Below are positions 45,237 through 56,270 of a stretch of 64,000 bases of DNA, piece after piece. Numbering within the stretch: position 1 is the first letter of the stretch; the number at the start of each line of letters is the position of its first letter. The position numbers were made by a program, and so were the translations under genes. This DNA comes from Micropterix aruncella (lineage: Eukaryota > Arthropoda > Insecta > Lepidoptera > Micropterigidae): positions 14,092,447 through 14,156,446 of the forward strand of contig OX155960.1 of NCBI GenBank assembly GCA_944548615.1, in the 5' to 3' direction. The notes beneath the pieces were generated by a model that saw nothing but the letters and a program-made list of their open reading frames with translations, made no database searches and was not told the DNA's origin.

Positions 45237-48200
45237 TGCAACACCCTGTGTTGCAACCATCTACGATGTGTCCTTTCCTCTCATAAGTAATAAATAATAG
45301 TAAACATAAATAAATAAAAGCTAAAATAATTAAAGTCAAACAATGAGTGCCAAACGCTCTCTATAAATAAATTCAGACGCGCTCTACGCACTAATGCATT
45401 TTGGAATATTCTAGAAGGCCATTAGGTAGGTAGAAATCGTATCCGATAATCGCGAGCCGTCCAAAGAAATATACTCGCCGGTCATTACTTTTGGGTTGTG
45501 AGCGGTCCGGGGCGGGTTCGCCTCGGGCCGCCGCTCAGATAGAAGAAAACCCTACTTCGAATCACTCTAGTTTGTACGGATTTTAAAAAGAATTTTAATG
45601 TGTTAAATTCAGTGCTCAGATTTCCAAGGTAGGAATTTAATTATATATAGAGGATACTTAGCTCATGTCTCCAGAAACTATAAGGTGTTTTTCCGTCATT
45701 ACAGAAAACGCACCGTTCGGTTCGGGGACTGGTTTTTTTTTGCCTTTTTCTTTTTTATGTTAATTCTTCTCCTTTCTTCGATTAAATTTTAGGATTAAAT
45801 TCTCTCTTTATTTTTTTGGAAATTATTTTCATAGCATATATCATGTTCATTGTCTTTATATGATTAGATCTCATTATTTAGATAGGAATACTGGGGTATT
45901 CGTTTTGTAATTTGGCAGGCCGTAGGGCCATATAAATATTTAATTATATAGAAAAATAGCCAATATATTCTTCTTCATTATTCAAGAGAGGTAGCGCGAC
46001 ACAATCCGGTTGGGGCTCACACATTTTGATTTCATATTTTCTGTTCCTGGTTTTTTCAATTTCCCCATTTCTCCATGTAAGAAATAATTAAATTATATAT
46101 ATAAAACCGGCTGTACAAACCGGACATAAGGTAGACGGAGTTTGGCTAGGGTTCTTTCGGAGGAACGTGACTACCTCGCATATAAAAACTTTAATTAATA
46201 AGTACCTTATTTATTACAATGGTGATTTCCCATACGCTGAAATAGGTACCCCTAGAAATTCTTTATAACATACCCAAACAAAACTTATAAAATTCTTACG
46301 TGTTCCGGTAAGATTGGTGCAATAGGTACGGTGCGATACTAGTATAAGCAATCCTAATTTCTAAAAAAACAAAAATCAATACTAGCATTCGCCATAAAAG
46401 AGCGAGATTAGAAATAATGGTCATAACCCGCAGGGGTGAAAGGTCGTAAAATAAAATTGTGAAAATATAATTTTAAATATCGTTCTTAAATATTTTTTTG
46501 TTATTTTGATTTACATTTCCTCCTCCATAAAAGGAAATTGTAAAATATAATTTTAAATATTGTTTTTTTTTTTTTTTTTAACATTTATATATTGATCTAT
46601 TTTTCCTCTTCCATAAAAGGAAACCGAAAATATAATTTTGAATATTATTTTTTAAACATTGTTTTATCTTGATTTACGGTATCCTCTCCCATAAGGGAAA
46701 CTGTAAAATATAATTCTTGTAAATATTGTTTTAAACATTTTTATTATTTTGATTTACGTTACCCTCTCCCATAAGGGAAACTGTGAAATATAATTCTTGT
46801 AAATATCGTTTTAAAACATTTTTTTCATTATCTTAATTTACGTTCTCCTCTTCCATAAAGGAAACTATAAAAATATGATTTTTTTAAATATCGTTTTCAA
46901 ACATTTTTTTTGTTTTATCTCAATTTACGTTCTCCTCCTCCATAAAGGAAACTGTAAAATATAAATTCTTTTAAACATTGTTTTTAACATTTCCATATTT
47001 GATTTACATGTTTTCTTCGTGAAATAAACTGCGAAATATAATTTTAAATACCATTTTAAATATTTCTTTATGTTGACTTACGTTCTCCTCTGTTGTAGAA
47101 TAAAACCGTAAAATACAACTTTGAATATTATTCTAATTATCTTATTAGGCTCGATTTACGTTTTTCTCTTTGATAAGATAAGACTGGAAAATATAATTAA
47201 GAATATTCGTCTTCAATACTTTTTCTTTGATTTACCTTCCATATGTCGTAAAGGAATAAAGCGCATATTTTAAACCACTTCAACATTGAGTATAATTTCA
47301 TTTATTTTTTGAAGGGAAAAGGGGTAAAAAGAAACTACACAAAATAAAAGGAGAAATATATATTTAATTATCCTCTCCCGTTCATATACCTACTCCCTCT
47401 AGCTACCTTACCTAAATATATTCTATCTTCCTTCCTCAATTAGTCTGTCAATTATAATTTGCCGTTCCCATCCGTGGCATCTTCCTCGTCCATTCCCAAT
47501 TATAATTATCAATTTTCTCTTTTGTTTAATATCCCAGATTTTATTTGATTCTCCTAATTTCCTTTGAGGTATATTCCCATTCCGTATAATTCCACATCTT
47601 ATTTTTATAACACGATTAGTCATTCTTTTGGGCAGACGTCGCCTCCCGCAAAGCGCCATCTATCGGCCGCGGAGTGAATCATAGTACCCCCTAGTAGTCG
47701 GTTCGCCCGTCGAGAGGGCGCTGATCACGGCCCCGCCGATTTCTGTTTTGTCGCCGCCAGCCGAGCGCGGAGACAGTTTACGAGCCAGAAATAAAGTAGA
47801 AAAGTATAGTTGCATCTCGACATTTGGAACGCAGAATTTCACCAGATTTTAAACTCTTCCCTCTCCATATACCGGACGCCTCATCAAGGCGAGTCTCACT
47901 TCACGCAGGACATCGCACTTTTAAATAGCGCGCAGATTCGCGCGCTCTGAGAGTTCTTCCCACGACCCGTCTCCGATAAACTTACTTGAATGAGCAGCCA
48001 GCCTCTCGAGCGATTATCCTGTACTCCCGTAAAATTCGCCGCGCAGAAGCCTGTTTCCGGTACGGGATCTGCTTGCACAACCAGCGAACCGCCCAGCGCC
48101 TGGTGGCCTGGCGCCCCATGCTCCTCGTAGCTACATTATCCCTCAATAATAGGTAGACATCTCTTATTGGCCACCAAAACGCTGTTTTTGCTTAATTAAT

Positions 48201-48266
48201 AATAATAATATCAACATAGTATAAATTCGCATAAATAAACATCAATAATAGAGCGGTTTCGTTGCA
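45237..48266 (+). repeat. Element 2 left LTR
   Basis: Starts with the small palindrome TGCAACACCCTGTGTTGCA and ends GTTTCGTTGCA. It contains a tandem array (46,450-47,250). A GC-rich patch at 47,630-48,120 carries the CpG-rich CGCGCAGATTCGCGCGC hairpin (47,930). The sequence CAAAGCGCCATCTATCGGCCGCGG is nearby. Frames on the minus strand in this GC-rich part are identical in the right LTR because the DNA is duplicated, not because they are genes. Confidence 0.9.
46450..47250 (+). repeat. Tandem array inside element 2 left LTR
   Basis: About ten diverged units of 70-90 bases, each with TTGATTTACGTT, CTCCTC(T/C)CCATAA(A/G)GGAAACTG and AAATATAATT...AAATATTGTTTTAAACATTTTT. The first six are similar, the last four degenerate. 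The CCCATAAGGG core is partly palindromic. The same array is at 57,484-58,285 in the right LTR. Confidence 0.75.
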
Positions 48267-48475
48267 GTTTTGGCGCCTCAACTTGGGGCTCAATTTTTTT
48301 CAAACTAAATAGATACACATCAATTTCGAATAAATTGTACATTTTTTTAAATAATAAAACTAATATAGCCGCTCTGGGCGTTGCAGTTTTGTCGCCCAAT
48401 CGCGGGGCTTATTATTGTTATTTATCTTATATAGCCCACGTTGGCTGCAGTTTTGACACCCAACTTAGGGGCAGA
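48260..48475 (+). promoter_or_regulatory. Element 2 primer-binding region, three PBS-like units
   Basis: The LTR end GTTGCA (48,261-48,266) is followed by GTTT and then TGGCGCCTCAACTTGGGGCT starting at 48,271. This closely matches the complement of the tRNA-Lys 3' end. Two more copies of the junction follow: GTTGCAGTTT-TGTCGCCCAATCGCGGGGCT (about 48,380-48,409) and GCTGCAGTTT-TGACACCCAACTTAGGGGC (about 48,444-48,472). Each is preceded by an ATAG(A/C)GC-like copy of the last LTR bases. The first unit is the likely functional PBS. Confidence 0.6.
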
Positions 48476-48841
48476 ATTTTTTTTCAAAAAATATAACAAT
48501 AAAATACAAGTACAACAAACCCACCCACCCACCCTATTTTACTGTGTATAACACATTTTAAAAAATTAATATTTTAAATTTATCGCATCGCACCGTCAAC
48601 CAACCTACCGAACCACACACACAAGACACAACGATTTTCTTTTATAGCAATAATTTTCCTTAAGTTCACGCATATCTTGTACATTTTCAAACATTGTTGT
48701 CACATAATACAAACTGGTCATTATTTATCCGCGGAGACAGATCGAGTCCGACGCGCCAAACAGGCTTAGCAACTGAAAGTATCGTACTTAGTAGGTAGAA
48801 AAAAAATAAAAAACACACATTTCCGAGTCACTACAAAAAAA
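48476..48841 (+). other. Element 2 untranslated leader
   Basis: Leader between the PBS region and the gag ATG, with ACCCACCCACCCACCC (48,520) and A-rich sequence just before the start codon. No frame of interest. Confidence 0.5.
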
Positions 48842-50152
48842 ATGGCACCAAGAAAAACCAAAAATTCGAAAAAGAAAAACAACTCTAATTACGATTTCGA
48901 CGACGAATCTCTCAACGGGAAAAACAAATCACATCGGCAACCTTCTCCAAATCGGGAAAACATAGAACAGGACGCTCATGAGAGCACGTCTAGACACATA
49001 GATCCTGAAAACAGCAACTTGGCAAGGAAAAACACCGAAAAAAATGAAACAGCACCGGCAACGTCAAAACCAAGATTTCAGCCACCAACTTCGGAAAATA
49101 TGGAGGAAAACCTAAACGAATCAGCAATAGTGCAAATATCACGACAAAGAGCTTTCTCAAGCGACATTTTCCAGTCGAGCGGAAGGAGTAATACTCAACC
49201 AACTCTGTTCAAGTGGAAAATATCTTTTGACGGCACAGGAAAAGTTTTGGAATTTATTGAAAACGTCGAGGACAAGGTTCAATCGAGGGGCACCACTGAA
49301 AAGGAACTACTTCAAGGATTTTCAGACCTTCTGGAGGGTTCAGCCCTGAGATGGTTTAGAAACGTGAGGACTTACACGACCAGCTGGAAACTACTCAAGG
49401 CCGCTTTAATAAACAAATACGAGCAATTAAACTACGAGACAAAACTTGAGAACGAGATCAGAAGTACCAAACAGGCTTCTAACGAGAACATGGACGACTT
49501 CATTACGAGGTTAGACTGCCTAAACTCCAGGCTAACGTCAAGATTACCAGACAGAGTCATCTTAGAAGTAGCAAAAATGAACGTTTTACCCATTTATCAT
49601 ACGTTGCTAGGTACAGTAAGGCTAACGGATATTGGGCACTTACTTGATGTCGCGAAAAATTTTGAGCAATACATGCTGCCAGCGTCATCGCAGACTACAA
49701 GCGCGACTTCGCAGCGAAACAGCTCACATTCAAGGCCAACGAAGGTTCCACAGGTTGCAGCTCTGGAAAATGCATATCCGGGACACCATATCGCCGAAGG
49801 AAATTTCTACGGTGAAAATGCGATGGAGCAGGAACACCATCAAAGCGCGAACATATCGTCAACCAATAGAGCTCAACACGCGCGTCCGCACTTTCAAACA
49901 AACAGACAGTACGGGAAAACCGACGAAAATTTTCGTCAAAGAAACCCGTGGGCAAATCAGTCATGTCTAAAATGCGACAAAATTGGGCACAACTTTAGGC
50001 AATGCAGGACTTATCCTATGCTAATATGTTTCAAGTGCAAAATACTAAACGTCTCAACCTCAAATTGCAACAATTGTAATCGGTCACAAAACCGGCAGAA
50101 TACAAATCAGCCAAAAAACGCTTCGAACCACTTTCACAGTTCAGGGGTGTAA
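48842..50152 (+). CDS. gag: Element 2 Gag polyprotein
   Basis: Particle-forming structural protein, 436 residues and intact. The N-terminus is lysine-rich (PRKTKNSKKKNN) and the following 100 residues are polar and disordered-looking. The capsid-like domain spans about 115-280 (FKWKISFDGTGKVLEFIE, ALRWFRNVR, AKNFEQYM). A glutamine/asparagine-rich linker leads to a CCHC zinc knuckle at C375, C378, H383 and C388 (CLKCDKIGHNFRQC) and a second cysteine motif (CFKCKILNVSTSNCNNC) for RNA binding. It is clearly related to element 1 Gag but strongly diverged. Pol is in the -1 frame and overlaps the C-terminus. Confidence 0.9.
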   Translation: MAPRKTKNSKKKNNSNYDFDDESLNGKNKSHRQPSPNRENIEQDAHESTSRHIDPENSNLARKNTEKNETAPATSKPRFQPPTSENMEENLNESAIVQISRQRAFSSDIFQSSGRSNTQPTLFKWKISFDGTGKVLEFIENVEDKVQSRGTTEKELLQGFSDLLEGSALRWFRNVRTYTTSWKLLKAALINKYEQLNYETKLENEIRSTKQASNENMDDFITRLDCLNSRLTSRLPDRVILEVAKMNVLPIYHTLLGTVRLTDIGHLLDVAKNFEQYMLPASSQTTSATSQRNSSHSRPTKVPQVAALENAYPGHHIAEGNFYGENAMEQEHHQSANISSTNRAQHARPHFQTNRQYGKTDENFRQRNPWANQSCLKCDKIGHNFRQCRTYPMLICFKCKILNVSTSNCNNCNRSQNRQNTNQPKNASNHFHSSGV

Positions 50153-50164
50153 CTGGTAAAGTGG
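50113..50164 (+). promoter_or_regulatory. Element 2 -1 frameshift signal (A AAA AAC plus stem-loop)
   Basis: The heptamer AAAAAAC (50,113-50,119) is in the gag frame as A AAA AAC, ten codons before the gag stop. After an 8-base spacer, CCACTTT (50,128-50,134) pairs perfectly with AAAGTGG (50,158-50,164). Inside it CAGTT (50,137-50,141) pairs with AACTG (50,151-50,155), making a two-part stem. The -1 frame is open from the heptamer into pol. This is a textbook layout for programmed frameshifting. Confidence 0.8.
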
Positions 50165-53100
50165 AGAAACACATAGTCACCGCCCTAAGCGACCAGCTAG
50201 ATACAAGGCCTTATGCAAAATTCAAAATTTGGGACGCGGAATACCAGGGTTTAGTCGATACAGGATGTTCAATTTGCATAATAGGTTTAAATACCCATAA
50301 AAAAATATGTAAAAATGACACAAAATTAAGAAAAACAGAAACTCAGTTATCTACGGCGGACGGAAAAGATCAACAGGTATTAGGTATTGTAACACTCCCT
50401 GTTCGATACAAATCCATAACAAAAAATGTCAACTTTCTAGTATGTCCTACAATAACAAAAGAGTTCATTTTAGGTATAGATTTTCTGCAAACTTTCGATG
50501 TGAAAATTTCTGTCGATTATAAATACAATATCCAACTGTCTCAAATAAATGAAAGCCGCGTAAAACACATAATAGACTGGCAAAATTTACTTCCCGAACA
50601 ACGGGACGAGTTACAAAAAGTTATCTGTTCATTTGAGGACATTTCATTCGAAAAAAACGGTCTAGGAAAAACTCATCTAATCGAGCACAAAATAATAACG
50701 TCAGGGGATCCAATTCGCCAGCGTCCGTATCCACTTTCTCACGCTAAGGAAAAATTAGTCAAGGAGGAAATTGACGAGATGCTAAAAATGGGAGTAATAA
50801 CACCCATAAGATCTCCGTGGTGCTCACCTGTAGTGGTAGTCACAAAAAAAGACGGGACGCCACGCGTTTGCCTCGATTCGAGGAAATTAAATTCCGTCAC
50901 TCGAAAAAATAGGTATCCCATGGTATCCTCGAAGACAATCCTAGACAGACTAGGGAATGCTAAGTACTTATCGTCCATAGATTTATCAAAAGCATATTGG
51001 CAAATTCCTATGGAAAAATCATCCATCTGCAAAACAGCTTTCGCGGTGCCGGGCAAAGGGTTATACGCCTATAAACGCTTAGCTTTCGGCTTGTGCAACG
51101 CAGCTGCAGACTTACAAGCTTTAATGGATCTAATCTTTGGGCCCGAATACGATAATCACGTATTCGCCTATGCAGATGATTTAATTGTAGCATCACCTAA
51201 TTTCAGGGAACATATAGAAACTTTAAAACGCGTCAGACTAAGTTTAAAAGAAGCAGGACTTACAATAAATTTAAAAAAATGCGAGTTCGGTCGTTCGGAA
51301 CTCAAATATTTAGGTTACGTAGTAGACCGCCAAGGGTTAAGAACAGATCCGGAAAAAATCAGTTGTGTCAACAATTTTCCACGTCCAACAAAAATCAAAG
51401 AGGTAAGAAGTTTCCTCGGTCTATCCGGTTATTATAGAAAATTCGTAAAAAACTACGCGAAAATAGCCGAACCGCTATGCAAATTAACAGGTGGGAAACG
51501 CGACTCAAAAATAAAATTCGAATGGAACGAGGAAGCTGAGGCTGCGTTCGTCGAACTTAAAAACGCACTGACAACAGCCCCAGTTCTCGTATGCCCAGAT
51601 TTTTCCAAAGAGTTCACCATTGCATGCGACGCTAGCGACAAGGCAATTGGCGCGGCTTTAACACAATTTTCCGAGGAAGACCAATTTGACCATCCAATCT
51701 CGTATTTTTCAAAAACTCTATCTGCAACAGAACGCAACTACAGTGTTACAGAAAAAGAGCTTATGGCAGTTTTGAAGGCTGTTCAGCACTATAAAGAATA
51801 CATAGATGGGGCTCACTTCAAAGTGATAAGCGACCATTCATCCTTAAGATGGCTCACTCGTATAGACAATCCCTCTGGGCGTTTAGCAAGATGGTCTACC
51901 ATTTTATCTCAATATGACATGGAGATTATTCATCGAAAGGGAACACTAAACGTGGTGGCAGACGCGTTATCCAGGATCCCATGTGATGTGATATCCACTC
52001 AGGAAGAAGAAAATTGGTATGACAAAATAATAAAAAATCTTGAAAAAAATCCGACGTCAATTCCCGACTACAGGTTGGAAAATGGGAAATTATACAAATA
52101 CGTTCCGACTAAAAAAGGAGAGGACTTGTTAAGCCCGTGGAAACTAGTATTAAAAGAAAATGAGCAGGAAACCGCCATAAAAGAAACTCACGGCGGCGAA
52201 TTTGCATCGCATTTCGGTACTTTTAAAACGCTAAAAAAATTACAATCGCAATACTTTTGGCCAAGAATGTCTCGTCAGGTGAAAACCTACATCAAAAACT
52301 GTGACATATGTATGGCACATAAGATCAAAACCACGCCACCCCATGGACTTATGATAACACCCAAGGCGGTGAGCAGACCAATGCACACTATCAGCATTGA
52401 CCTTGTGGGACCGTTGCCTCGTTCTACTGGAGGAAATACATATATTCTATCCGTGGTAGACATATTCTCCAAGTATTGTTGGTTATTCCCTCTAAAAAAA
52501 GCAACATCAGAAAGTATAACGAAACACCTCGAAAACAGCATTTTCCTACAATTCGGCACACCGGCCGTGATCATATTAGACAACGCCAGCTACTTCAAGT
52601 CGCGCAAATTCAAATCGTTCGCCGAAAAGTACAAAATCCCTCGTTTGTTCTTCGGATGCAATTATGCTCCCCAATCGAACGTTGTAGAAAGGTATAACCA
52701 GACCATAGAGACGTCTCTCGCAATTTTGGTAGGAAAAGACCAGAGAAAATGGGTAGAATTTCTGGGGAAAATCCAAAACGCCATTAATTCGCACGTTAAT
52801 CTAACTACAGGCTTTTCTCCATCTTATCTCATGTTTGGGAGAGAGATGATTATTGATGGCCGGTACCATAACATAAAAAGCTTCATTCCGGAAAATGAAA
52901 ATGAATTAGACATAGAAGGCAGGGAAAAATTCGCCGAAGGTCTAAAAAGCCTGGCTGACACGTATGACATTGTCCAAGAAAAATTACTTGAGTCATTTAA
53001 AAACAACGCGAACAGGTACAATTTAAGGCGGAAAGATCTGCGTCTAGCTCCTGGAGATACTGTGTGGGCAAAAAATCACACTCTATCTAGGAAAATAGAT

Positions 53101-53238
53101 TTCTTTTCAAGCAAACTTGCACCTAGATACATAAAATGCAAGGTTGTAGCGCGTAAATCGCGAACCGCGTACGAACTAGAGGACGAAACAGGTAAAAACA
53201 AAGGAATTTTTCATGTCAGACATTTATTTAAAGGCTAA
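50119..53238 (+). CDS. pol: Element 2 Pol polyprotein (protease, RT, RNase H, integrase)
   Basis: Replication enzymes made as a Gag-Pol fusion by frameshifting; there is no ATG at the frame start. Counting from GTG at 50,161 (1,025 residues): protease LVDTGCS (D33); reverse transcriptase LDSRKLN, then LSKAYWQIP and YADD at 337-340; RNase H ACDASDKAIG (D490), followed by the TEKEL and DHSSL regions. The integrase zinc motif is H677, H684, C714 and C717, and the core acidic triad is D747, D807 and E843 (D-D35-E). A C-terminal integrase part ends in KGIFHVRHLF. There are no stops or shifts and all catalytic residues are present. No chromodomain was recognised. The length is normal for Ty3/gypsy, so this copy could be active. 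Confidence 0.92.
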   Translation, partial: RFEPLSQFRGVTGKVEKHIVTALSDQLDTRPYAKFKIWDAEYQGLVDTGCSICIIGLNTHKKICKNDTKLRKTETQLSTADGKDQQVLGIVTLPVRYKSITKNVNFLVCPTITKEFILGIDFLQTFDVKISVDYKYNIQLSQINESRVKHIIDWQNLLPEQRDELQKVICSFEDISFEKNGLGKTHLIEHKIITSGDPIRQRPYPLSHAKEKLVKEEIDEMLKMGVITPIRSPWCSPVVVVTKKDGTPRVCLDSRKLNSVTRKNRYPMVSSKTILDRLGNAKYLSSIDLSKAYWQIPMEKSSICKTAFAVPGKGLYAYKRLAFGLCNAAADLQALMDLIFGPEYDNHVFAYADDLIVASPNFREHIETLKRVRLSLKEAGLTINLKKCEFGRSELKYLGYVVDRQGLRTDPEKISCVNNFPRPTKIKEVRSFLGLSGYYRKFVKNYAKIAEPLCKLTGGKRDSKIKFEWNEEAEAAFVELKNALTTAPVLVCPDFSKEFTIACDASDKAIGAALTQFSEEDQFDHPISYFSKTLSATERNYSVTEKELMAVLKAVQHYKEYIDGAHFKVISDHSSLRWLTRIDNPSGRLARWSTILSQYDMEIIHRKGTLNVVADALSRIPCDVISTQEEENWYDKIIKNLEKNPTSIPDYRLENGKLYKYVPTKKGEDLLSPWKLVLKENEQETAIKETHGGEFASHFGTFKTLKKLQSQYFWPRMSRQVKTYIKNCDICMAHKIKTTPPHGLMITPKAVSRPMHTISIDLVGPLPRSTGGNTYILSVVDIFSKYCWLFPLKKATSESITKHLENSIFLQFGTPAVIILDNASYFKSRKFKSFAEKYKIPRLFFGCNYAPQSNVVERYNQTIETSLAILVGKDQRKWVEFLGKIQNAINSHVNLTTGFSPSYLMFGREMIIDGRYHNIKSFIPENENELDIEGREKFAEGLKSLADTYDIVQEKLLESFKNNANRYNLRRKDLRLAPGDTVWAKNHTLSRKIDFFSSKLAPRYIKCKVVARKSRTAYELEDETGKNKGIFHVRHLFKG

Positions 53239-56200
53239 TGACAATGTCTAAAAACTAAATTCATACTATCTCCTAGGAAAACAGTTACGCAAAGGAAAAT
53301 AACATCGTTTATTCCGAAAGTCGCTAAGTACTAAAATACTCTTGGGGTGGGTCTCGATCTGAGCTCCGTGGACCGGTAAAAGAAAGGAAAAACATGTTTG
53401 ACAATATATAATAAATGATTAAACACTTTATTAACACAGCAACACACTTACACAAACACATACACGCCACATAAAAAATAAGACATATATAAATATTTTT
53501 AAAACTCAAAATACAAGCACAAAACTTTTTTTTTTTTAAATTTTTTTTTTTTCTCACCAAAGCCGGCAAAAATAACCAGCTTTGGCGAGAACAATCTGAA
53601 GAATGATTGTGTTTCGTCAAGCAGAGAACATAACAAATTAACAAATATATTTTCTCAAAAAAATAAAATAACAATATTATACTCACGACCAAAATATGAC
53701 TTTTGTTCTTTAATGTATTGAAATTACGGGTTAGCAACACCATACAACCACCCTAAACGGTGACTAAAAAAGTGCAACATTTATTATTTTTTACAAAGCA
53801 TATGGAATCCCTTATAAGATAAAACGCCGACTCCTGAGGTTAAAACCAGGCTAGGTACAAATCAATTTGGGTAAACAATGCAATTTTTAATTTTACTATC
53901 ATTACGTTCATGAACGAACAACTTTTTTTAATATAAAGTATTTTGAGTGCACAATGTGCAATCTTGCTCCACAATCCGAGGTTAAAGCCGGAGGGGACAA
54001 GAGGAAGAAGGAGTTTTCTTATTTTATTATTATTTACTTACAAATATGGAATGCCACTCAAAGAGTGCTTCCTCCAGACGAACGTGTCAGGACGCGCCTA
54101 GCGAAACGCAAAATGATCACGACGTAGTCTAATTATATACTTACCATTATTTATTCTTTCTATACAAGTCCACAAATATTGGTCGTGAGAAAATCTATTA
54201 AAACATATGTATATATCCCAAACTTATAAATATATATTCCACAAATCCCAGTACTTTGTATTAAATCACCTCGACTCACCACAATATAAACATACATTGA
54301 AAGCCAAGTTCAACTTTAAAACCATAATTAAAACTCAAACTAATAATAGGGTAAAAAATAAGTTTGACACAATCAGGTGAAGTATGAAAGGAGAAATGGA
54401 AGGAACGACTTGTATGAGATGAACGAAAGGAGTATGGAAAGTCGGCGTTAGGAAAACCCGTTTGATGGAAAATGGAAATATTACACCTACACTATTTTCT
54501 ATTTTTGTTATAAACAAATAGATTGTTATTTTAGTTTGATTTATCGCATAATAAAGCGACTGTGTTTATATCGTATTGACTCGTTCACACAGGATTTAAA
54601 TCCAAAATTACATGCTAGTATCTCGACACCGATGTGAATCGTTTCACCTTACTGGGATACAAGCAAGTAATGATTATACAACGGTACACATTGACTTTAA
54701 ACGGTGGCCTTGACACTAAAAGCTCGGCTATACCAAAATAAAGATCAAACAAAAACAGATTCTGTACACTCAAGGATAGTGACAAATCTCAAGTCCTTAT
54801 AATATTTCCCCATATAAATTTTTTAACTCTATTTATCTGCTTGTAACGAACAAAGGTGGTCACGCACCATTCGGAGACTCCGAACCCAAAACAACTATTT
54901 TTAAAATTCAAATATCAGGAATTTATTCGACATATTTTCATTTTGATTCATTCATTTATATTTGTCCCTGTTTGAAGAAAAAATAAACCGGCCCATAAGC
55001 CGTGAATACCCAACCAGATTGCGATCGCGCTACGTACGTAGTTTAGGAAATAGTAATAATCGGGATTTATAAGCTATAGATCAGTCAGCAAAGACGTAAA
55101 AAAAAAAAAAAAAAGATATTCTTAGTAAGTAAATGAGCACACCTAGCAATAGTAATTACCAAACCCCAAAAACCAGTCCCCGGCGGAAGAAGAAAGAAGA
55201 AAGAAGAAGAGGAGGAGCGTCCCGAGGTCCAGATTTCGAGCAGCTTCCAGTCGACATTTGAACACACTTCACCACAACCACTGCGGAGCATCCCACGGAC
55301 TCCGTCAGCAGTACGGAAGAACCCGCGCAGGCCGAAGGCAGCCGCGCGGGGCGGTCGCGCAGATCGTCCGAAAGGGCTGGATCGCGCGATCGTTGCAGCC
55401 TACGCACAGGACCGGCACAGTTGGGCGACTACACCCGCCCGGTCGCTGTAGCGTTCGCATTCGCGCAGGGGCACGACTCTCCGTCAGCTATTTCGGCGAG
55501 AGACCGCGCAGGCTGAGGACAGCTACGCGCTGGCGATCGCGCAGTTCGCCACCAAGGCCAGAACGCGCGCTCGTAGCAGTCTACGCACAGGGCCGGCGTA
55601 GCCAGGTGTCTACACCTACACGGTTACTGCAGCGTCTCGCGTCCACACACGGACACGACATCATAGAATACGAGTATCGCACCTTCATATGTATAGTATA
55701 CTAGCAATGGACTACAACTATATTTTGTTTTGAGTGTCAAGAAAGACAATAACTCTGTGTAAAGTGCATTTTTCCAGAAACACTAGTGTACGAGGAATTG
55801 TACATTAATTCCAGTCAAATTAGAAGTTCATTTACAAATTCCATACAAGGATCTACAAGCCGCAATAGCAGGCTTAATCAATTGCAGGATTCCGCACGTC
55901 CCAGTCGGACATCCCACTAATATCAGACTTTTTTTGTTATCATGTTACAAGACTGAACATCCCAGCTGATGCACCTCGGCCAACGCTTCACCGCAGCTCT
56001 TCACCTCCGCGCAACTTCGCAACCGTCGGCGTCTACGTCTTCACTTTAGTAATTTTGTAAGTCGCATCCGTACCAGCCACCACATCTGTTAGCGACAACC
56101 AAACTTACCGGAATACAACAGCCCATTCATTATCATATTTCTCAAACCTATTAAATTAGTAAAACGTGTTAGCTTCTTACTAGGCATCGTGATGTATGAT

Positions 56201-56270
56201 CGAGGGCGGCGTAGCGCCCTGCGTAGCACTGTAGCATTAGCGATAGCATGTGTTCTCACCAAGCCGGCAT
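53239..56270 (+). other. Element 2 region downstream of pol
   Basis: About 3 kb without env-like coding. Poly-T runs lie at 53,526-53,552, a polypurine stretch (AAGAAGAAAGAAGAAAGAAG) at 55,188-55,217 and a GC-rich tandem duplication at 55,318-55,660. The bases immediately before the right LTR (CTCACCAAGCCGGCAT) are not purine-rich, so the usual polypurine tract is not where it is expected. Confidence 0.5.
55318..55665 (+). repeat. GC-rich 181-bp tandem duplication
   Basis: The block CCGCGCAGGCCGAAGGCAGC...ACGCACAGGACCGGC...GGGGCACGAC (55,324-55,477) recurs from 55,505 as CCGCGCAGGCTGAGGACAGC...ACGCACAGGGCCGGC...GGACACGAC. The offset is 181-182 bases, with many substitutions. The period is not a multiple of three, so the 148-residue arginine-rich frame across it (55,258-55,704) would translate the two copies in different frames and is unlikely to be a protein. 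Confidence 0.65.

Noticed and set aside
47423..48078. Three minus-strand frames in the element 2 LTR, found again at 58,457-59,112
   Set aside because: Identity follows from LTR duplication; there are no protein-family features.
55085..55407. Possible env-like serine/leucine-rich frames downstream of element 2 pol
   Set aside because: Short, minus-strand and low complexity; no signal peptide, cysteine pattern or membrane anchor of an envelope protein.
55258..55704. 148-residue arginine-rich frame
   Set aside because: It spans a 181-182 base tandem duplication whose period shifts the reading frame, so the two copies would encode unrelated residues. Its arginine content reflects GC-rich DNA.
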